DNA of 34,572 nucleotides, taken from the NCBI GenBank assembly GCA_012729225.1, contig JAAYDO010000071.1, positions 1 through 34,572 of the forward strand, in the 5' to 3' direction. This document shows, piece after piece, positions 25,701 to 34,505 of the stretch. The notes under the pieces were generated by a model, which saw only the letters and a program-made list of their open reading frames with translations, had not been told where the DNA came from and did no database searches. Both the position numbers and the translations under genes were made by a program. The stretch's first letter is position 1. The number at the start of each line of letters is the position of its first letter. Source of the stretch: Bacteroidales bacterium. GTDB lineage: Bacteria; Bacteroidota; Bacteroidia; Bacteroidales; Bacteroidaceae.

Positions 25701-26447
25701 TTAAAAGAATTTTCCTATTATTTTTATTTCTTTGCTTCTGCTGATACTTCCAGGATTAGTTCCAGGTTCTCCTTCTGGAACGTCCATATTCCACCGCTTA
25801 TAGTAGTCTTTCCAAAATGACGTGACGTTACCGCTCTTGTCATGGAATGACATAGGCTCTTGGGGAAAGATTTCTTTCCCTTCAGAATCAAAGAATGAGT
25901 AGTGGACGAGTTCGCTACAGTAGATGGCTGAATCACTGGGTGAATACTGGAAATCGTAAGGTTTTCCAAGAAAAGATTTTGCTTTTTCTACTGATGCGGA
26001 AATGTTGGAAGTGTCTTTGAGCCTGCCTGCTAATACCATCGGATTACCAGATTCGGTGTGATCGCAATGCTCAAGAAACTGTTGAATAGGATTTAGCCAG
26101 ACGCCATGTTGGGAGGAGGCTTCGAGTGCGTAGATGCCGTTGGGCTCTTTGCATACGATGGCTACATGAGATACTTGCTGAAGGTCGATTCCTTCAGTAA
26201 CAGACACGATGGCTTGAGTAATACCATCTCGCATGGGACTTGCTACACAAAAGAGCAAATCTCCATTTTGAAGCGCGGTGATGTCTATGAGATCATCCGA
26301 TGTTCCTGATAAAACATCTTCAGAACTGCAGACAGAACTGTTGGTTGCTGAATGCCTGTTCATCGCCATTTCGGCAGCAGAAGATTCAGGACATGCAACA
26401 GCCAAAGTGGCTACACTAAGCACGCCAATCTGAATCTCTTTCTTCAT
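25701..26447 (-). CDS. YiiX/NlpC-P60-like cysteine hydrolase (DUF830 type), secreted
   Basis: 248 residues from the ATG at 26447. An in-frame ATG at 26528 would add 27 residues of charged, non-signal sequence ahead of a hydrophobic signal segment (about 5-19), so the inner start is preferred but not certain. The core has GDLLF (62-66), VSHVAIV (92-98) with candidate catalytic His94, YALEASS (106-112), and YCSELVHY (176-183) with candidate nucleophile Cys177, which is the circularly permuted papain-like pattern of YiiX. Such enzymes cut peptide or amide bonds in cell-wall peptides or lipids. It is 61 bases after rodA and 13 before the receptor gene. Its wall-linked context suggests a peptidoglycan role, which is inferred. 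Confidence 0.8.
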   Translation of the reverse strand: MKKEIQIGVLSVATLAVACPESSAAEMAMNRHSATNSSVCSSEDVLSGTSDDLIDITALQNGDLLFCVASPMRDGITQAIVSVTEGIDLQQVSHVAIVCKEPNGIYALEASSQHGVWLNPIQQFLEHCDHTESGNPMVLAGRLKDTSNISASVEKAKSFLGKPYDFQYSPSDSAIYCSELVHYSFFDSEGKEIFPQEPMSFHDKSGNVTSFWKDYYKRWNMDVPEGEPGTNPGSISRSKEIKIIGKFF

Positions 26448-26567
26448 ACTGAGAAAGATAGCATCATTGTGGCGTGTGAAGTGATGCCAAATGACAGCCT
26501 CACGCTTTTTGAATGTTTTTTTGTTCATTGAACTTTTAATGAATGATTATAAAAAAATTAATATAGA

Positions 26568-26584
26568 CCAGCATGGCTGGTTTT
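26568..26584 (-). other. Short hairpin after rodA
   Basis: A short CCAGC...GCTGG hairpin follows the rodA stop (26590). On the minus strand the run that follows (CTATATTAATTTTTTT) is T-rich but offset, so it may be a weak terminator that lets some readthrough into the YiiX-type gene. Confidence 0.35.
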
Positions 26585-26589
26585 ATTGT

Positions 26590-28056
26590 TTATAGTCTTT
26601 TCAGGTTTCGTTCAGCATCCATTCTGAGGAATATGAAGAGTAGGAGAGTGAATCCCCAAAGGGATGATCCTCCGTAGGAGAAGAACGGCAGTGGAATACC
26701 TATCACAGGTGTGAGCCCCAATACCATTCCTACATTTATAAATAGATGGAAGAGGAATATGCTCAACACACAATAGCCATAGACTCGTCCCATCGTATCG
26801 GTTTGACGTTCAGCCACGACAATAAGTCTCCAGATGAAGAGCAAATAGACAATAAGCACTCCTGCTGCTCCTACAAATCCTTCTTCTTCTCCAACTGTAC
26901 AGAAGATGAAGTCGGTATGTTGCTCGGGTACATATTTCAATTTGGTCTGCGTACCATTGAGAAAGCCTTTTCCCAAAAGTCCACCAGAACCTATTGCAAT
27001 CTTGGCCTGATTGACATTGTATCCTGCTCCCCTTGGATCATCTTTCATACCTAACAGCACCTCAATACGGATTCGCTGGTGATTAGCCATGTGATCGAAA
27101 ATGTTGCTGGAGAGGTAATATAATGCCACAGATGTGATGCCAAAAGCAGCAATTAAGATATAACGCATGAGGCGTGTATGGATGGCCAAAGCCACAATGT
27201 AACCTATCATCAAAACACATAGGCCAAGCATGACATAACACACATCAAAGGGAATAACAAAAATGGAGAAAAGCATGGCAAGAAGGGTTGCGCCAAAGCA
27301 GATGTAAGACATGAGTTTGACTGCAAAAGGCTTGCGACAATATACAGCCACCATGCCTATTGTGAAGATCATGGCCAAAAGAAGTACAGAGAACTCTCCT
27401 ATAGAAACTGGCATGTTGGTAATGAACTCATCACTGTATTTCATGCCGACCACAAAATAGACCACGTAGGCAAAGCCTGTGAAGAGCAGAGAGCCTGTCA
27501 TCCCCTCACGATATAGCATCAAGAAGAATGCTAAATAGACAAGGGCTGACCCTGTCTCTTTTTGCCCAATAATCAGCAACATAGGGAAGACTATCAGAAC
27601 AATCGCTTTGCCAATATCCTTAGGTTTCTTAATATTGAAGCCATATTTGTCCATCAGCTTGCTCAATGCTAAAGCCACTGCAAACTTGGCAAATTCGGCT
27701 GGCTGAATCTTGACAGGACCAATAGGAAGCCACGATCGAGAGCCTTTGGTGTCTGGTGCAATGACTATAGTGACAAGCAACAAGAGCATTAGCCCTCCAT
27801 AGATGACAAAAGCTGCAGTGTCGTAGAACCGCTTCTCGATGAGCAACAACACAGCAGCCAGCACCAATGAAGTACCAGCCCATACAATCTGTTTGCCAGA
27901 GTTTGTTTCCCAGGAAAAGAGGTCTGTGTTGTTGAAATCATAGCAAGCTCCGCATACACTGAACCATCCCCACACGATTAGTATCACGTAGAGCAGAATG
28001 GTCACCCAGTCAATGCTGAGAAAGAAACCTTTGCTATTGTTCTCTTGTCCAATCAT
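26590..28056 (-). CDS. rodA: Rod-shape peptidoglycan glycosyltransferase RodA (SEDS family)
   Basis: A 488-residue polytopic membrane protein of the SEDS family, with about ten membrane segments. It polymerises lipid II glycan strands in the elongasome together with its transpeptidase partner. The family region GKGFLNGTQTKLKYVPEQHTDFIFCTVGEEEGFVG (about 352-386) is intact, as is the conserved PLPFFSYGGSS (about 456-466) near the C-terminus. The long middle loop contains extra hydrophobic segments (about 195-290), as in other Bacteroidales RodA. Its gene follows the mrdA gene by 148 bases on the same strand, as expected for the pair. Confidence 0.96.
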   Translation of the reverse strand: MIGQENNSKGFFLSIDWVTILLYVILIVWGWFSVCGACYDFNNTDLFSWETNSGKQIVWAGTSLVLAAVLLLIEKRFYDTAAFVIYGGLMLLLLVTIVIAPDTKGSRSWLPIGPVKIQPAEFAKFAVALALSKLMDKYGFNIKKPKDIGKAIVLIVFPMLLIIGQKETGSALVYLAFFLMLYREGMTGSLLFTGFAYVVYFVVGMKYSDEFITNMPVSIGEFSVLLLAMIFTIGMVAVYCRKPFAVKLMSYICFGATLLAMLFSIFVIPFDVCYVMLGLCVLMIGYIVALAIHTRLMRYILIAAFGITSVALYYLSSNIFDHMANHQRIRIEVLLGMKDDPRGAGYNVNQAKIAIGSGGLLGKGFLNGTQTKLKYVPEQHTDFIFCTVGEEEGFVGAAGVLIVYLLFIWRLIVVAERQTDTMGRVYGYCVLSIFLFHLFINVGMVLGLTPVIGIPLPFFSYGGSSLWGFTLLLFIFLRMDAERNLKRL

Positions 28057-28204
28057 TATTGTAATTTATTGCCTTTCTGAATTTATATGAATGAATACTT
28101 TCACGTCTCTTTTTATTGTATATAGTATACGACTTCCTTCATGCGCCATGTATAATCTCTTCTAAATCTTCTATTGAATGTTTCCGCTCTCATTATAGAA
28201 GTCT

Positions 28205-30049
28205 TTACCTCTCTCTTGTACCATAGTTTATATGGCGGCTCTGGAAGGTTGCTGCTTTAGCCTCGCTTATAGGGGAGAGTTCGCCATTGATGTATTGTTC
28301 CATCATCAGTGCACCGATAGGCACACCAAAGTGAGCACCAAATCCACCGTTCTCTACATACACGGCGATAGCTATCTTTGGGTTGTCCTTTGGAGCAAAT
28401 CCCATGAAGGCAGAGTGGTCATGACCACGATTCTGGGCCGTACCAGTCTTTCCACAAACTTCATACATAGGGGTGTTAGCACCTCTGCATGTACCTCCAA
28501 GCACGGCTTTACGCATGCCTTCTACTACAGCATCATAGTATTTCTTTTCCACCTTAGTGTGATGTTTTACCAAAAGACTATCTGCCAAATGCCCGCCTTC
28601 CACATGTTTGACCACATGAGGAGTGATGTAGTAGCCTCTGTTGGCTATTGTTGCACCAAGGTTGGCTATCTGAAGAGGAGTGAGTGTCACCTCTCCTTGG
28701 CCTATGGAAATGGAAATAACGCTCAATCCAGACCATCTACCTAATCGTCGGTCATAATATTCAGCATTAGGTATCATACCACGTGCCTCACCAGGAAGGT
28801 CTATTCCCAGTTTATAACCAAAACCCATAGATACCATATAATCTTTCCAAGTCGTCATGGCATCTTGAATGGTTTTGTATTTATTGCGATTGCTAAGCAT
28901 TTGAAAAAGTCCCCAACAGAAATAACTATTACATGAAGTGGCAATAGCAGGTATGAGAGGCAGTGGTGATCCATGGGCATGACAACCCACTTTCATGCCA
29001 GCAAAACGAAATCCATGACTACAAGAATAGGCAGTAGAAGTAGTAATGATGCCTTCCTGCAGAAAGGTTAGACCTTGTGAAATCTTAAAGGTTGATCCTG
29101 GAGGATAAGTACCCGAGATAGCACGATTCAGCATAGGTTTCATTGGATCACGCTGCATCTCCATCATCTGTGCTCCACGCTGTTTCCCCTCCATTCGATG
29201 AGGATCATAACTTGGGGCACTGACCATGCAAAGTATCTCACCAGTAGAAGGTTCTATAGCCACAATACTTCCCATTTTCCCCTCCATAAGTCGTTCGCCA
29301 AGAGCTTGTAGCTTTGTGTCTATAGAAAGTGTGAGATTCTTTCCTGGCACAGGCTTGCGGTCAAAAGCACCATTGCGATAATTCCCTTGAATACGTCCAC
29401 GTGCATCACGCAAGAGTACTTCCACACCCTTGACGCCTCGAAGTTCTTGCTCGTAACTACGTTCTACACCTTGTTTGCCAATGAAATCTCCTGGAGAATA
29501 ATATTCATCTTTTTCCACATCGGCAGGTGATACCTCTGCTACATCACCTAAGATGTGAGCACCATGGTCTGTGGCATAACGACGTATGGTGCGTTCACGA
29601 ATATAGAATCCATGAAACCGGAAGAGTTTTTCCTGAAAAACACCATACTCCTCTGCACAGATCTGTGGAAGGAAAAGTTGCTGTGTGTAAGTAGAATAGC
29701 CCGGGTTTTTCTTTCGGTCCTTAATAAGTTCCATTCTTTCGTCAAACTGTGCCTTCGTGATGCCGATTGTGTTGCAGAAATCAAGTGTATCAAGATGATT
29801 GATTTCTCGCATAATAACCATAATGTCGTATGCTGGTTGGTTATAGACAAGAAGTTCTCCATTGCGGTCATAAATCACACCACGGGCCGGGAATATGATA
29901 TTGTTGAAGAAAGCATTGTCGTTAGCACGACTCTTATATTCTTCACTTGTCAATTGAAGAAAAGCCAACCGAGCAATGTAGCATAGCACTATAGTCAATG
30001 CTATGCCTGCTAAAACAAACTTACGATATTCGTACACATGGCTTTTCAT
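28205..30049 (-). CDS. mrdA: Penicillin-binding protein 2 (elongasome transpeptidase)
   Basis: A 614-residue bitopic enzyme: one membrane segment near 11-31, the class B dimerisation/pedestal region (about 50-240), then the transpeptidase domain (about 245-590). Active-site motifs are S319-T-F-K322 (SxxK), S372-C-N374 (SxN) and K534-T-G536 (KTG). It cross-links new glycan strands made by RodA. MreD lies 16 bases upstream and rodA downstream, so the gene is within the wall-elongation cluster. No odd residues in the motifs. Confidence 0.97.
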   Translation of the reverse strand: MKSHVYEYRKFVLAGIALTIVLCYIARLAFLQLTSEEYKSRANDNAFFNNIIFPARGVIYDRNGELLVYNQPAYDIMVIMREINHLDTLDFCNTIGITKAQFDERMELIKDRKKNPGYSTYTQQLFLPQICAEEYGVFQEKLFRFHGFYIRERTIRRYATDHGAHILGDVAEVSPADVEKDEYYSPGDFIGKQGVERSYEQELRGVKGVEVLLRDARGRIQGNYRNGAFDRKPVPGKNLTLSIDTKLQALGERLMEGKMGSIVAIEPSTGEILCMVSAPSYDPHRMEGKQRGAQMMEMQRDPMKPMLNRAISGTYPPGSTFKISQGLTFLQEGIITTSTAYSCSHGFRFAGMKVGCHAHGSPLPLIPAIATSCNSYFCWGLFQMLSNRNKYKTIQDAMTTWKDYMVSMGFGYKLGIDLPGEARGMIPNAEYYDRRLGRWSGLSVISISIGQGEVTLTPLQIANLGATIANRGYYITPHVVKHVEGGHLADSLLVKHHTKVEKKYYDAVVEGMRKAVLGGTCRGANTPMYEVCGKTGTAQNRGHDHSAFMGFAPKDNPKIAIAVYVENGGFGAHFGVPIGALMMEQYINGELSPISEAKAATFQSRHINYGTRER

Positions 30050-30065
30050 TGTTTGCGAAGATCAA

Positions 30066-30587
30066 TCAATAATGGCTATTTTTTCTTTTGGAGCGAACAA
30101 GCAACTCTATAAATATAATAATAATAGTAGTCAGGACTGTACTTCCTGCTATGGAGATGAGTGTTAATTGCCAGTCGGACAATGTGAATGCATCAAGCAT
30201 GTAGAAAGCCCCATGTAAAACCAGCATAAGGATTAATACAAACAGTATGTATCTCCAAAAGCCCATCGTGGTGATAGACGGAACAAAATCTTCGGCAGAA
30301 TCTCGTGGAGACATCATCTTGAGAATGACTGGCTGAATCATGCCCACAAGCGTGAGAGAAGCAGCAGCCATTCCTGCTGTATTGGTGAAGATGTCAAAGA
30401 GAAGTCCCATGATGAATCCCCAGATCAAGATGGCAGATCTTGACGTGCCACGGTGCACACACACAAGCATGTAACCAATCACTAAAGGAGTGATATAGTC
30501 AAGCAAGTGTATTTGATTGAATACCAACACTTGAAAGAGCAATAAGACGAAGAGTCTCAAAAGACGCATTAGAAATGTTGAATTCAT
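30066..30587 (-). CDS. mreD: Rod shape-determining protein MreD
   Basis: A 173-residue integral membrane protein with about five hydrophobic segments and a short basic C-terminus. It is poorly conserved in sequence; the assignment rests on topology, length and position between mreC and mrdA. Its start overlaps the mreC stop by four bases (ATGA), showing translational coupling. MreD is thought to link the MreC and RodA-PBP2 parts of the elongasome. Confidence 0.9.
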   Translation of the reverse strand: MNSTFLMRLLRLFVLLLFQVLVFNQIHLLDYITPLVIGYMLVCVHRGTSRSAILIWGFIMGLLFDIFTNTAGMAAASLTLVGMIQPVILKMMSPRDSAEDFVPSITTMGFWRYILFVLILMLVLHGAFYMLDAFTLSDWQLTLISIAGSTVLTTIIIIFIELLVRSKRKNSHY

Positions 30588-31618
30588 CTGACTGTATCTT
30601 TTGTTTCTGTATTCTGACCAGTGGAAGACTGAGTAGGATTTGCTACCGAGTGTTGCCTTTCAAGCATTTCCTTAATCCTTTCCAATTCTATTCTCTCTTT
30701 TTCTGCCTGCTGTTCAGCCTGAATCTTCTTTTGTTCTTCAACAGCCTCCCTGTCTTTACTTCTGTAGAGGTTATTTTTCTTTGCTGGGTCTTCAGCCATT
30801 TGTTCCAGGGAACGACGTTCAGATGTCATATAGTTTGTGATAACCGAAACATCACGCAGAGTAGGGAAGTTTGCGAATAGTTTTACTCTTAACATATATG
30901 ACATTCCATCTGTTGAATCACCAATACGCTGAACTACACCGATTGGCAATCCTGCAGGGAAAATGTCGGAGTAACCATTGGTTTCAACAATTTCACCTTT
31001 CTTCACTGAAGCATGTCGAGGAATACTTGTCACATAAGCAATATCTGCATAACCACGTTGCCAAATCAATGAACCAAAATACTCGGAGTTGCGGAGACGG
31101 CAACTGATCTTACTGTTCATGTTGAGCAATGGCATGACAATGCTATAGTGACGGCTTGTCATATAGACTATGCCTACCACACCCCTGGAACAAATCACGC
31201 CCATCTCGGGACGAATTCCGTCAGCCTCACCTTTATTGATAGTGATGAAGTTGTTGGACTTGTGCAAGGTCATATTGACCACCTGTGCTGATACCACATC
31301 GTACTTCAATGGCAAGGCAGGCATGCGTTTGATGCTGTCCCTCTCATATTCATCAATCTTTTGTGTCATTTCATAGATTTGTTCACGCAACTCTTGATTG
31401 ACAGCTTCTAACTCATGATTTTTCTCTTGAAGATGCAGATATGACGTAATGCCACTAATGACGTTGTAGGTGGATCCTACCACGCCATTAGCTGTTGTGA
31501 AATAAACACTTCTTTGATATCCATTGTAACTAAAGAGGAAAAACAAACTGATTCCCTCAAGCAACAGAAATACAAACCAGTGTTTGTTATGTATTATTAA
31601 ATCAATCAGTGCACGCAT
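30584..31618 (-). CDS. mreC: Rod shape-determining protein MreC
   Basis: A 344-residue bitopic periplasmic protein: membrane segment about 14-30, coiled coil about 61-93, then the two beta-barrel subdomains of MreC (about 105-270, including SAQVVNMTLHKSNNFITINKG- and VVGIVYMTSRH-type strands). The last 70 residues (about 275-344) are extended and rich in Glu, Lys, Gln and Ala, longer than the usual tail, as seen in several Bacteroidales. It binds PBP2 and helps activate it. It is seven bases after mreB. Confidence 0.95.
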   Translation of the reverse strand: MRALIDLIIHNKHWFVFLLLEGISLFFLFSYNGYQRSVYFTTANGVVGSTYNVISGITSYLHLQEKNHELEAVNQELREQIYEMTQKIDEYERDSIKRMPALPLKYDVVSAQVVNMTLHKSNNFITINKGEADGIRPEMGVICSRGVVGIVYMTSRHYSIVMPLLNMNSKISCRLRNSEYFGSLIWQRGYADIAYVTSIPRHASVKKGEIVETNGYSDIFPAGLPIGVVQRIGDSTDGMSYMLRVKLFANFPTLRDVSVITNYMTSERRSLEQMAEDPAKKNNLYRSKDREAVEEQKKIQAEQQAEKERIELERIKEMLERQHSVANPTQSSTGQNTETKDTVR

Positions 31619-31625
31619 TGTGCAT

Positions 31626-32648
31626 TTATCTCATCAAGAACTGGTAGTTATTAACATTTTTCAGTGCAATGCCTGTACCCTTGGCTACAGAGTGCAATGG
31701 ATCCTCATCCACATGGAATGGAATCTGAATCTTGTCTGTCATACGTCTGTCAAGACCACGGAGAAGGGCACCACCACCTGTCAGCCAGATACCGTTCTTC
31801 ACAATATCAGCATAGAGCTCTGGTGGAGTGTGCTCCAATGCCTGAAGTACAGCCGTCTCAATCTTCGCAATCGTTTTGTCGATGCAGTGTGCGATCTCTT
31901 GGTAACAAACGGCAATCTCGAGTGGGAGAGCTGTGATACGGTTAGGACCATGAACAATGAAATCCTCTGGAGCTTCATCTCCAAGATCGGTAAGAGCAGA
32001 ACCCACATTAATCTTAATGCGTTCAGCCATACGCTCAGACACTTTGACATTATGCTGACGAGCCATGTAGTCCTGAATGTCGGCAGTAAGTTCATCACCA
32101 GCCACACGGATAGAGTTGTTGCTCACAATGCCACCCAAAGAAATCACTGCGATTTCGGTTGAGCCACCACCTATATCAACAATCATCTGACCCTCTGCTG
32201 CCTCAACATCGATACCGCAACCAATCGCTGCTGCCATAGGTTCAAAGATGAGATACACATCGCGTCCGCCTGAATGCTCAGCACTGTCACGCACCGCACG
32301 AAGTTCTACTTCAGTAGAGCCTGAAGGCACACCGATCACCATGCGGAGAGAAGGAGTGAAGAGGTGATGACCAGTCTTCACCATACGGATGAGACCACGC
32401 ATCATCTGTTCGCAAGCATAAAAGTCCGCTATCACACCGTCGTGCAATGGACGGCAAGTGCGGATTCCCTCATGCTCCTTGCCATACATCATCTTGGCCT
32501 TCTGACCAACAGCAATCATCTTGTTGGTTTTCTTGTCAAGTGCAACGACTGATGGCTCATCTACCACCACCTTGCCATTATAAGTGATAATGGTGTTGGC
32601 AGTGCCAAGATCCATTGCAATATCTTGTGTCAAAGAGAAAAATCCCAT
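31626..32648 (-). CDS. mreB: Rod shape-determining actin homolog MreB
   Basis: A 340-residue cytoplasmic actin-like ATPase that forms membrane-bound filaments directing wall growth. Nucleotide-site motifs are DLGTANT (13-19), VDIGGGSTEIAVI (157-169) and the adenosine motif LTGGGALLRG (289-298). Length is typical. It lies 89 bases downstream of the IMP cyclohydrolase gene. No strong promoter consensus is visible in that gap, so it is likely read from the upstream message or a divergent promoter. Confidence 0.97.
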   Translation of the reverse strand: MGFFSLTQDIAMDLGTANTIITYNGKVVVDEPSVVALDKKTNKMIAVGQKAKMMYGKEHEGIRTCRPLHDGVIADFYACEQMMRGLIRMVKTGHHLFTPSLRMVIGVPSGSTEVELRAVRDSAEHSGGRDVYLIFEPMAAAIGCGIDVEAAEGQMIVDIGGGSTEIAVISLGGIVSNNSIRVAGDELTADIQDYMARQHNVKVSERMAERIKINVGSALTDLGDEAPEDFIVHGPNRITALPLEIAVCYQEIAHCIDKTIAKIETAVLQALEHTPPELYADIVKNGIWLTGGGALLRGLDRRMTDKIQIPFHVDEDPLHSVAKGTGIALKNVNNYQFLMR

Positions 32649-32737
32649 GTTTTATTTACTATATTTATTCAATTCTTACTTGTTGTATTCTTTTTCACCC
32701 TGTTCACATCAAGGTGTGTTTCTCCATGAATCACTCT

Positions 32738-33331
32738 TTATTTTGTGAAATATTCATGAATGGCTGTGTCATAATGGCTGGAAGTGGCGAATGCACGTTC
32801 TGCAAACTGCTTACGCTGAGCCTTGGTTGTTTCAGCACCCTGCGCCTTCACAATATCAAGCAATGGTTTGTATTCAGCCTTGCTTGGCACAATCACAACA
32901 TCATTGAAATTCTTTGCAGCCGCACGGATCAACGAAATACCGCCAATGTCAATCTTTTCAATAATAGTAGGCTCGTTATTTGTGTTTCTCACAGTCTCCT
33001 CAAAAGGATAAAGATCAACAATGACGAGGTCTATCTCTGGAATTTCATATTGCTTCATTTCCTGCTGATCGCTTTCCAATTCGCGACGACCGAGGATGCC
33101 ACCGAACACCTTTGGATGAAGTGTCTTAACACGACCGCCAAGGATGGATGGATATGTAGTCAGATTTTCTACTTTCTCACATGGATAACCCTGACTCTCG
33201 ATGAAAGACTGTGTGCCACCTGTTGAAAGGAATTTCACGCCATTCTTGTTCAACTCTGCAAGCAACTCATCAAGTCCATCCTTGTGGAACACAGAAACGA
33301 GTGCTGTCTTGATTTTTTTTACGTCAGCCAT
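32738..33331 (-). CDS. purH: IMP cyclohydrolase, single-domain (PurH N-terminal half)
   Basis: A 197-residue MGS-like protein matching only the IMP cyclohydrolase half of bifunctional PurH. It keeps STGGT (36-40), GGRVKTLHPKVFGGIL (65-80), DLVIVDLYPF (101-110) and IDIGGISLIRAAAKN (127-141), which hold the FAICAR ring-closure site. It stops (Tyr-Phe-Thr-Lys, stop) just where the AICAR transformylase domain starts in bifunctional enzymes, and the following 89 bases do not continue that domain. It thus catalyses the last step to IMP only; a separate formyltransferase is expected elsewhere. Its position ahead of mreB matches the conserved Bacteroidales order. Probable -7 element at 33423-33430. 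Confidence 0.92.
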   Translation of the reverse strand: MADVKKIKTALVSVFHKDGLDELLAELNKNGVKFLSTGGTQSFIESQGYPCEKVENLTTYPSILGGRVKTLHPKVFGGILGRRELESDQQEMKQYEIPEIDLVIVDLYPFEETVRNTNNEPTIIEKIDIGGISLIRAAAKNFNDVVIVPSKAEYKPLLDIVKAQGAETTKAQRKQFAERAFATSSHYDTAIHEYFTK

Positions 33332-33422
33332 TTTGTCCTAAAAATTTGTCTATTGGTGATAATTATTGATGTCGTAAACTGCACATGCACGTGCGATTGT
33401 AAATATTAGCTTTTATAATATG

Positions 33423-33430
33423 CAAAGTTA
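33423..33430 (-). promoter_or_regulatory. -7 element of the IMP cyclohydrolase and mre cluster
   Basis: TAACTTTG on the minus strand, followed by C, is an exact match to the Bacteroidetes -7 consensus. No -33 TTTG is found at 18-21 bases. The leader would be about 85 bases. This could drive the whole purH-mreBCD-mrdA-rodA cluster. Confidence 0.5.
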
Positions 33431-33491
33431 GGCATTTATTCCGAGACTATGGGAATGTTTTGACTTTTTTTCTTTCTTTACATGTTTTTTT

Positions 33492-33523
33492 CTTGTAGGA
33501 AACAAAACTTTGTACTAATTTTG
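33492..33523 (+). promoter_or_regulatory. Promoter of the TonB-domain protein gene
   Basis: CTTG (33492-33495), 20 bases, then TAATTTTG (33516-33523): one mismatch in the -33 element. Transcription would begin near 33530, so the ATG at 33551, not the upstream ATG at 33482, is the start. Confidence 0.6.
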
Positions 33524-33550
33524 AACCACGAACAACAAAACAAACATCAT

Positions 33551-33985
33551 ATGCGACAGTTGATATTCTTATTGCTGCTCATGTCAGCCACATCGTTAAG
33601 AGCCCAATTCCACTTTGATTTTTCACCTCGCAGAACTCAAGAGGAACAAAGAAGAGAGACGTTTACTCCACCTCAATTCAAGGGTGGTGAATCTGGCATT
33701 ATTTCTTATATTAAAAAGAAATTTGAGCAACCTGAAGAACGTGAAGAGCGAGACGGCAGGATTATTGTGGCTGTCCTTGTTGATGCCAAAGGAAAGGTGG
33801 AACAGGCACAAATAGTGCGTTCCGTCTCTCCCACACTGGACCAAGAGGCACTTCGGGTGTGCAAACGCATGAAATTCAAACCCGCCAAGCAGGGGAATAA
33901 AAAGGTGAAAGGTAGAATAGACATTACTTTCCCAATAAGAAGGGGACGATTGTCATTCAACAATCTGCCGACCATTGATGTGTAG
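33551..33985 (+). CDS. Secreted TonB C-terminal-domain protein
   Basis: 144 residues from the ATG at 33551, chosen because the upstream ATG precedes the promoter and the inner start opens a clean signal peptide (1-18, Leu-Arg-Ala before Gln). The mature chain has a basic/Glu-rich segment (25-68) and a TonB_C fold (about 69-131: GRIIVAVLVDAKGKVEQ, ALRVCKRMKFKPAKQG, ITFPIR). Unlike true TonB it lacks a retained inner-membrane anchor and Pro-rich arm, so it cannot transmit ExbBD energy by itself in the usual way. Similar free TonB_C proteins are common in Bacteroidales; their role is unclear. Transcribed divergently from the IMP cyclohydrolase gene. Confidence 0.85.
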   Translation: MRQLIFLLLLMSATSLRAQFHFDFSPRRTQEEQRRETFTPPQFKGGESGIISYIKKKFEQPEEREERDGRIIVAVLVDAKGKVEQAQIVRSVSPTLDQEALRVCKRMKFKPAKQGNKKVKGRIDITFPIRRGRLSFNNLPTIDV

Positions 33986-34038
33986 GAGATTCTTCTTGAA
34001 CATGGAATCATAAGGCTTTTTCATCCTGATTCTCCATT

Positions 34039-34505
34039 TCAATCATACTTCTTCCCTTCTATTTTTCGCCAAAATGATGGGCGATTCAAAGGGTATTTTC
34101 CTACAGTGCAAGAGGGACAAAACGATTCTGGCACGTTTTGTCTCTGAACGACTCTTGCAGGAATGTGAATGGTGTCATCCTTATATCTAAGAATCTACAT
34201 ATCTTCTTCAAGAACAACGATTTATGGAAACCACAGAGTGCCATGCTTATGAGGTCAGAAACGCACGCATGGTTCATGGGTCATCGCACCATTGTTCATG
34301 GGCACTTGAAGCATTGTTCGTTTGCCATCGCACCATTGTTCTTTGCCCATCGCATCATTGTTCGTTGGAGCATGAAGAACGCTTCGAGCATACGAGATGA
34401 AAAATGGCAGGGAAATCCTGCCATTTTATCTTCACACACGCCTGCTTTTATTTACCCTCCTAATAATCGGGGTAGGGTGTGGTAAATCCGTCTAACTCAC
34501 GTTGA
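34039..34505 (+). repeat. Dispersed intergenic repeat, copy C
   Basis: About 467 bases related to copies A and B, and the best preserved. GACAAAACG (34116-34124) pairs with CGTTTTGTC (34134-34142) around ATTCTGGCA. Five imperfect 19-25 base CATTGTTC units occupy 34263-34376, one more than in A and B. AAAATGGCAGG (34401-34411) pairs perfectly with CCTGCCATTTT (34417-34427). TTTACC...GGTAAA encloses the second C/G hairpin near 34450-34487. It fills the gene-free stretch from 33986 to the end of the window. A 115-codon plus-strand frame crosses it and is judged non-coding. Edges are approximate. Confidence 0.8.

Noticed and set aside
33482-33550. Longer N-terminus of the TonB-domain protein from the ATG at 33482
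   Set aside because: It precedes the predicted promoter and transcription start, and would bury the signal peptide.
34138-34485. 115-codon plus-strand reading frame through repeat copy C
   Set aside because: It is made of the tandem units and hairpins, and is not conserved as a frame in copies A and B.
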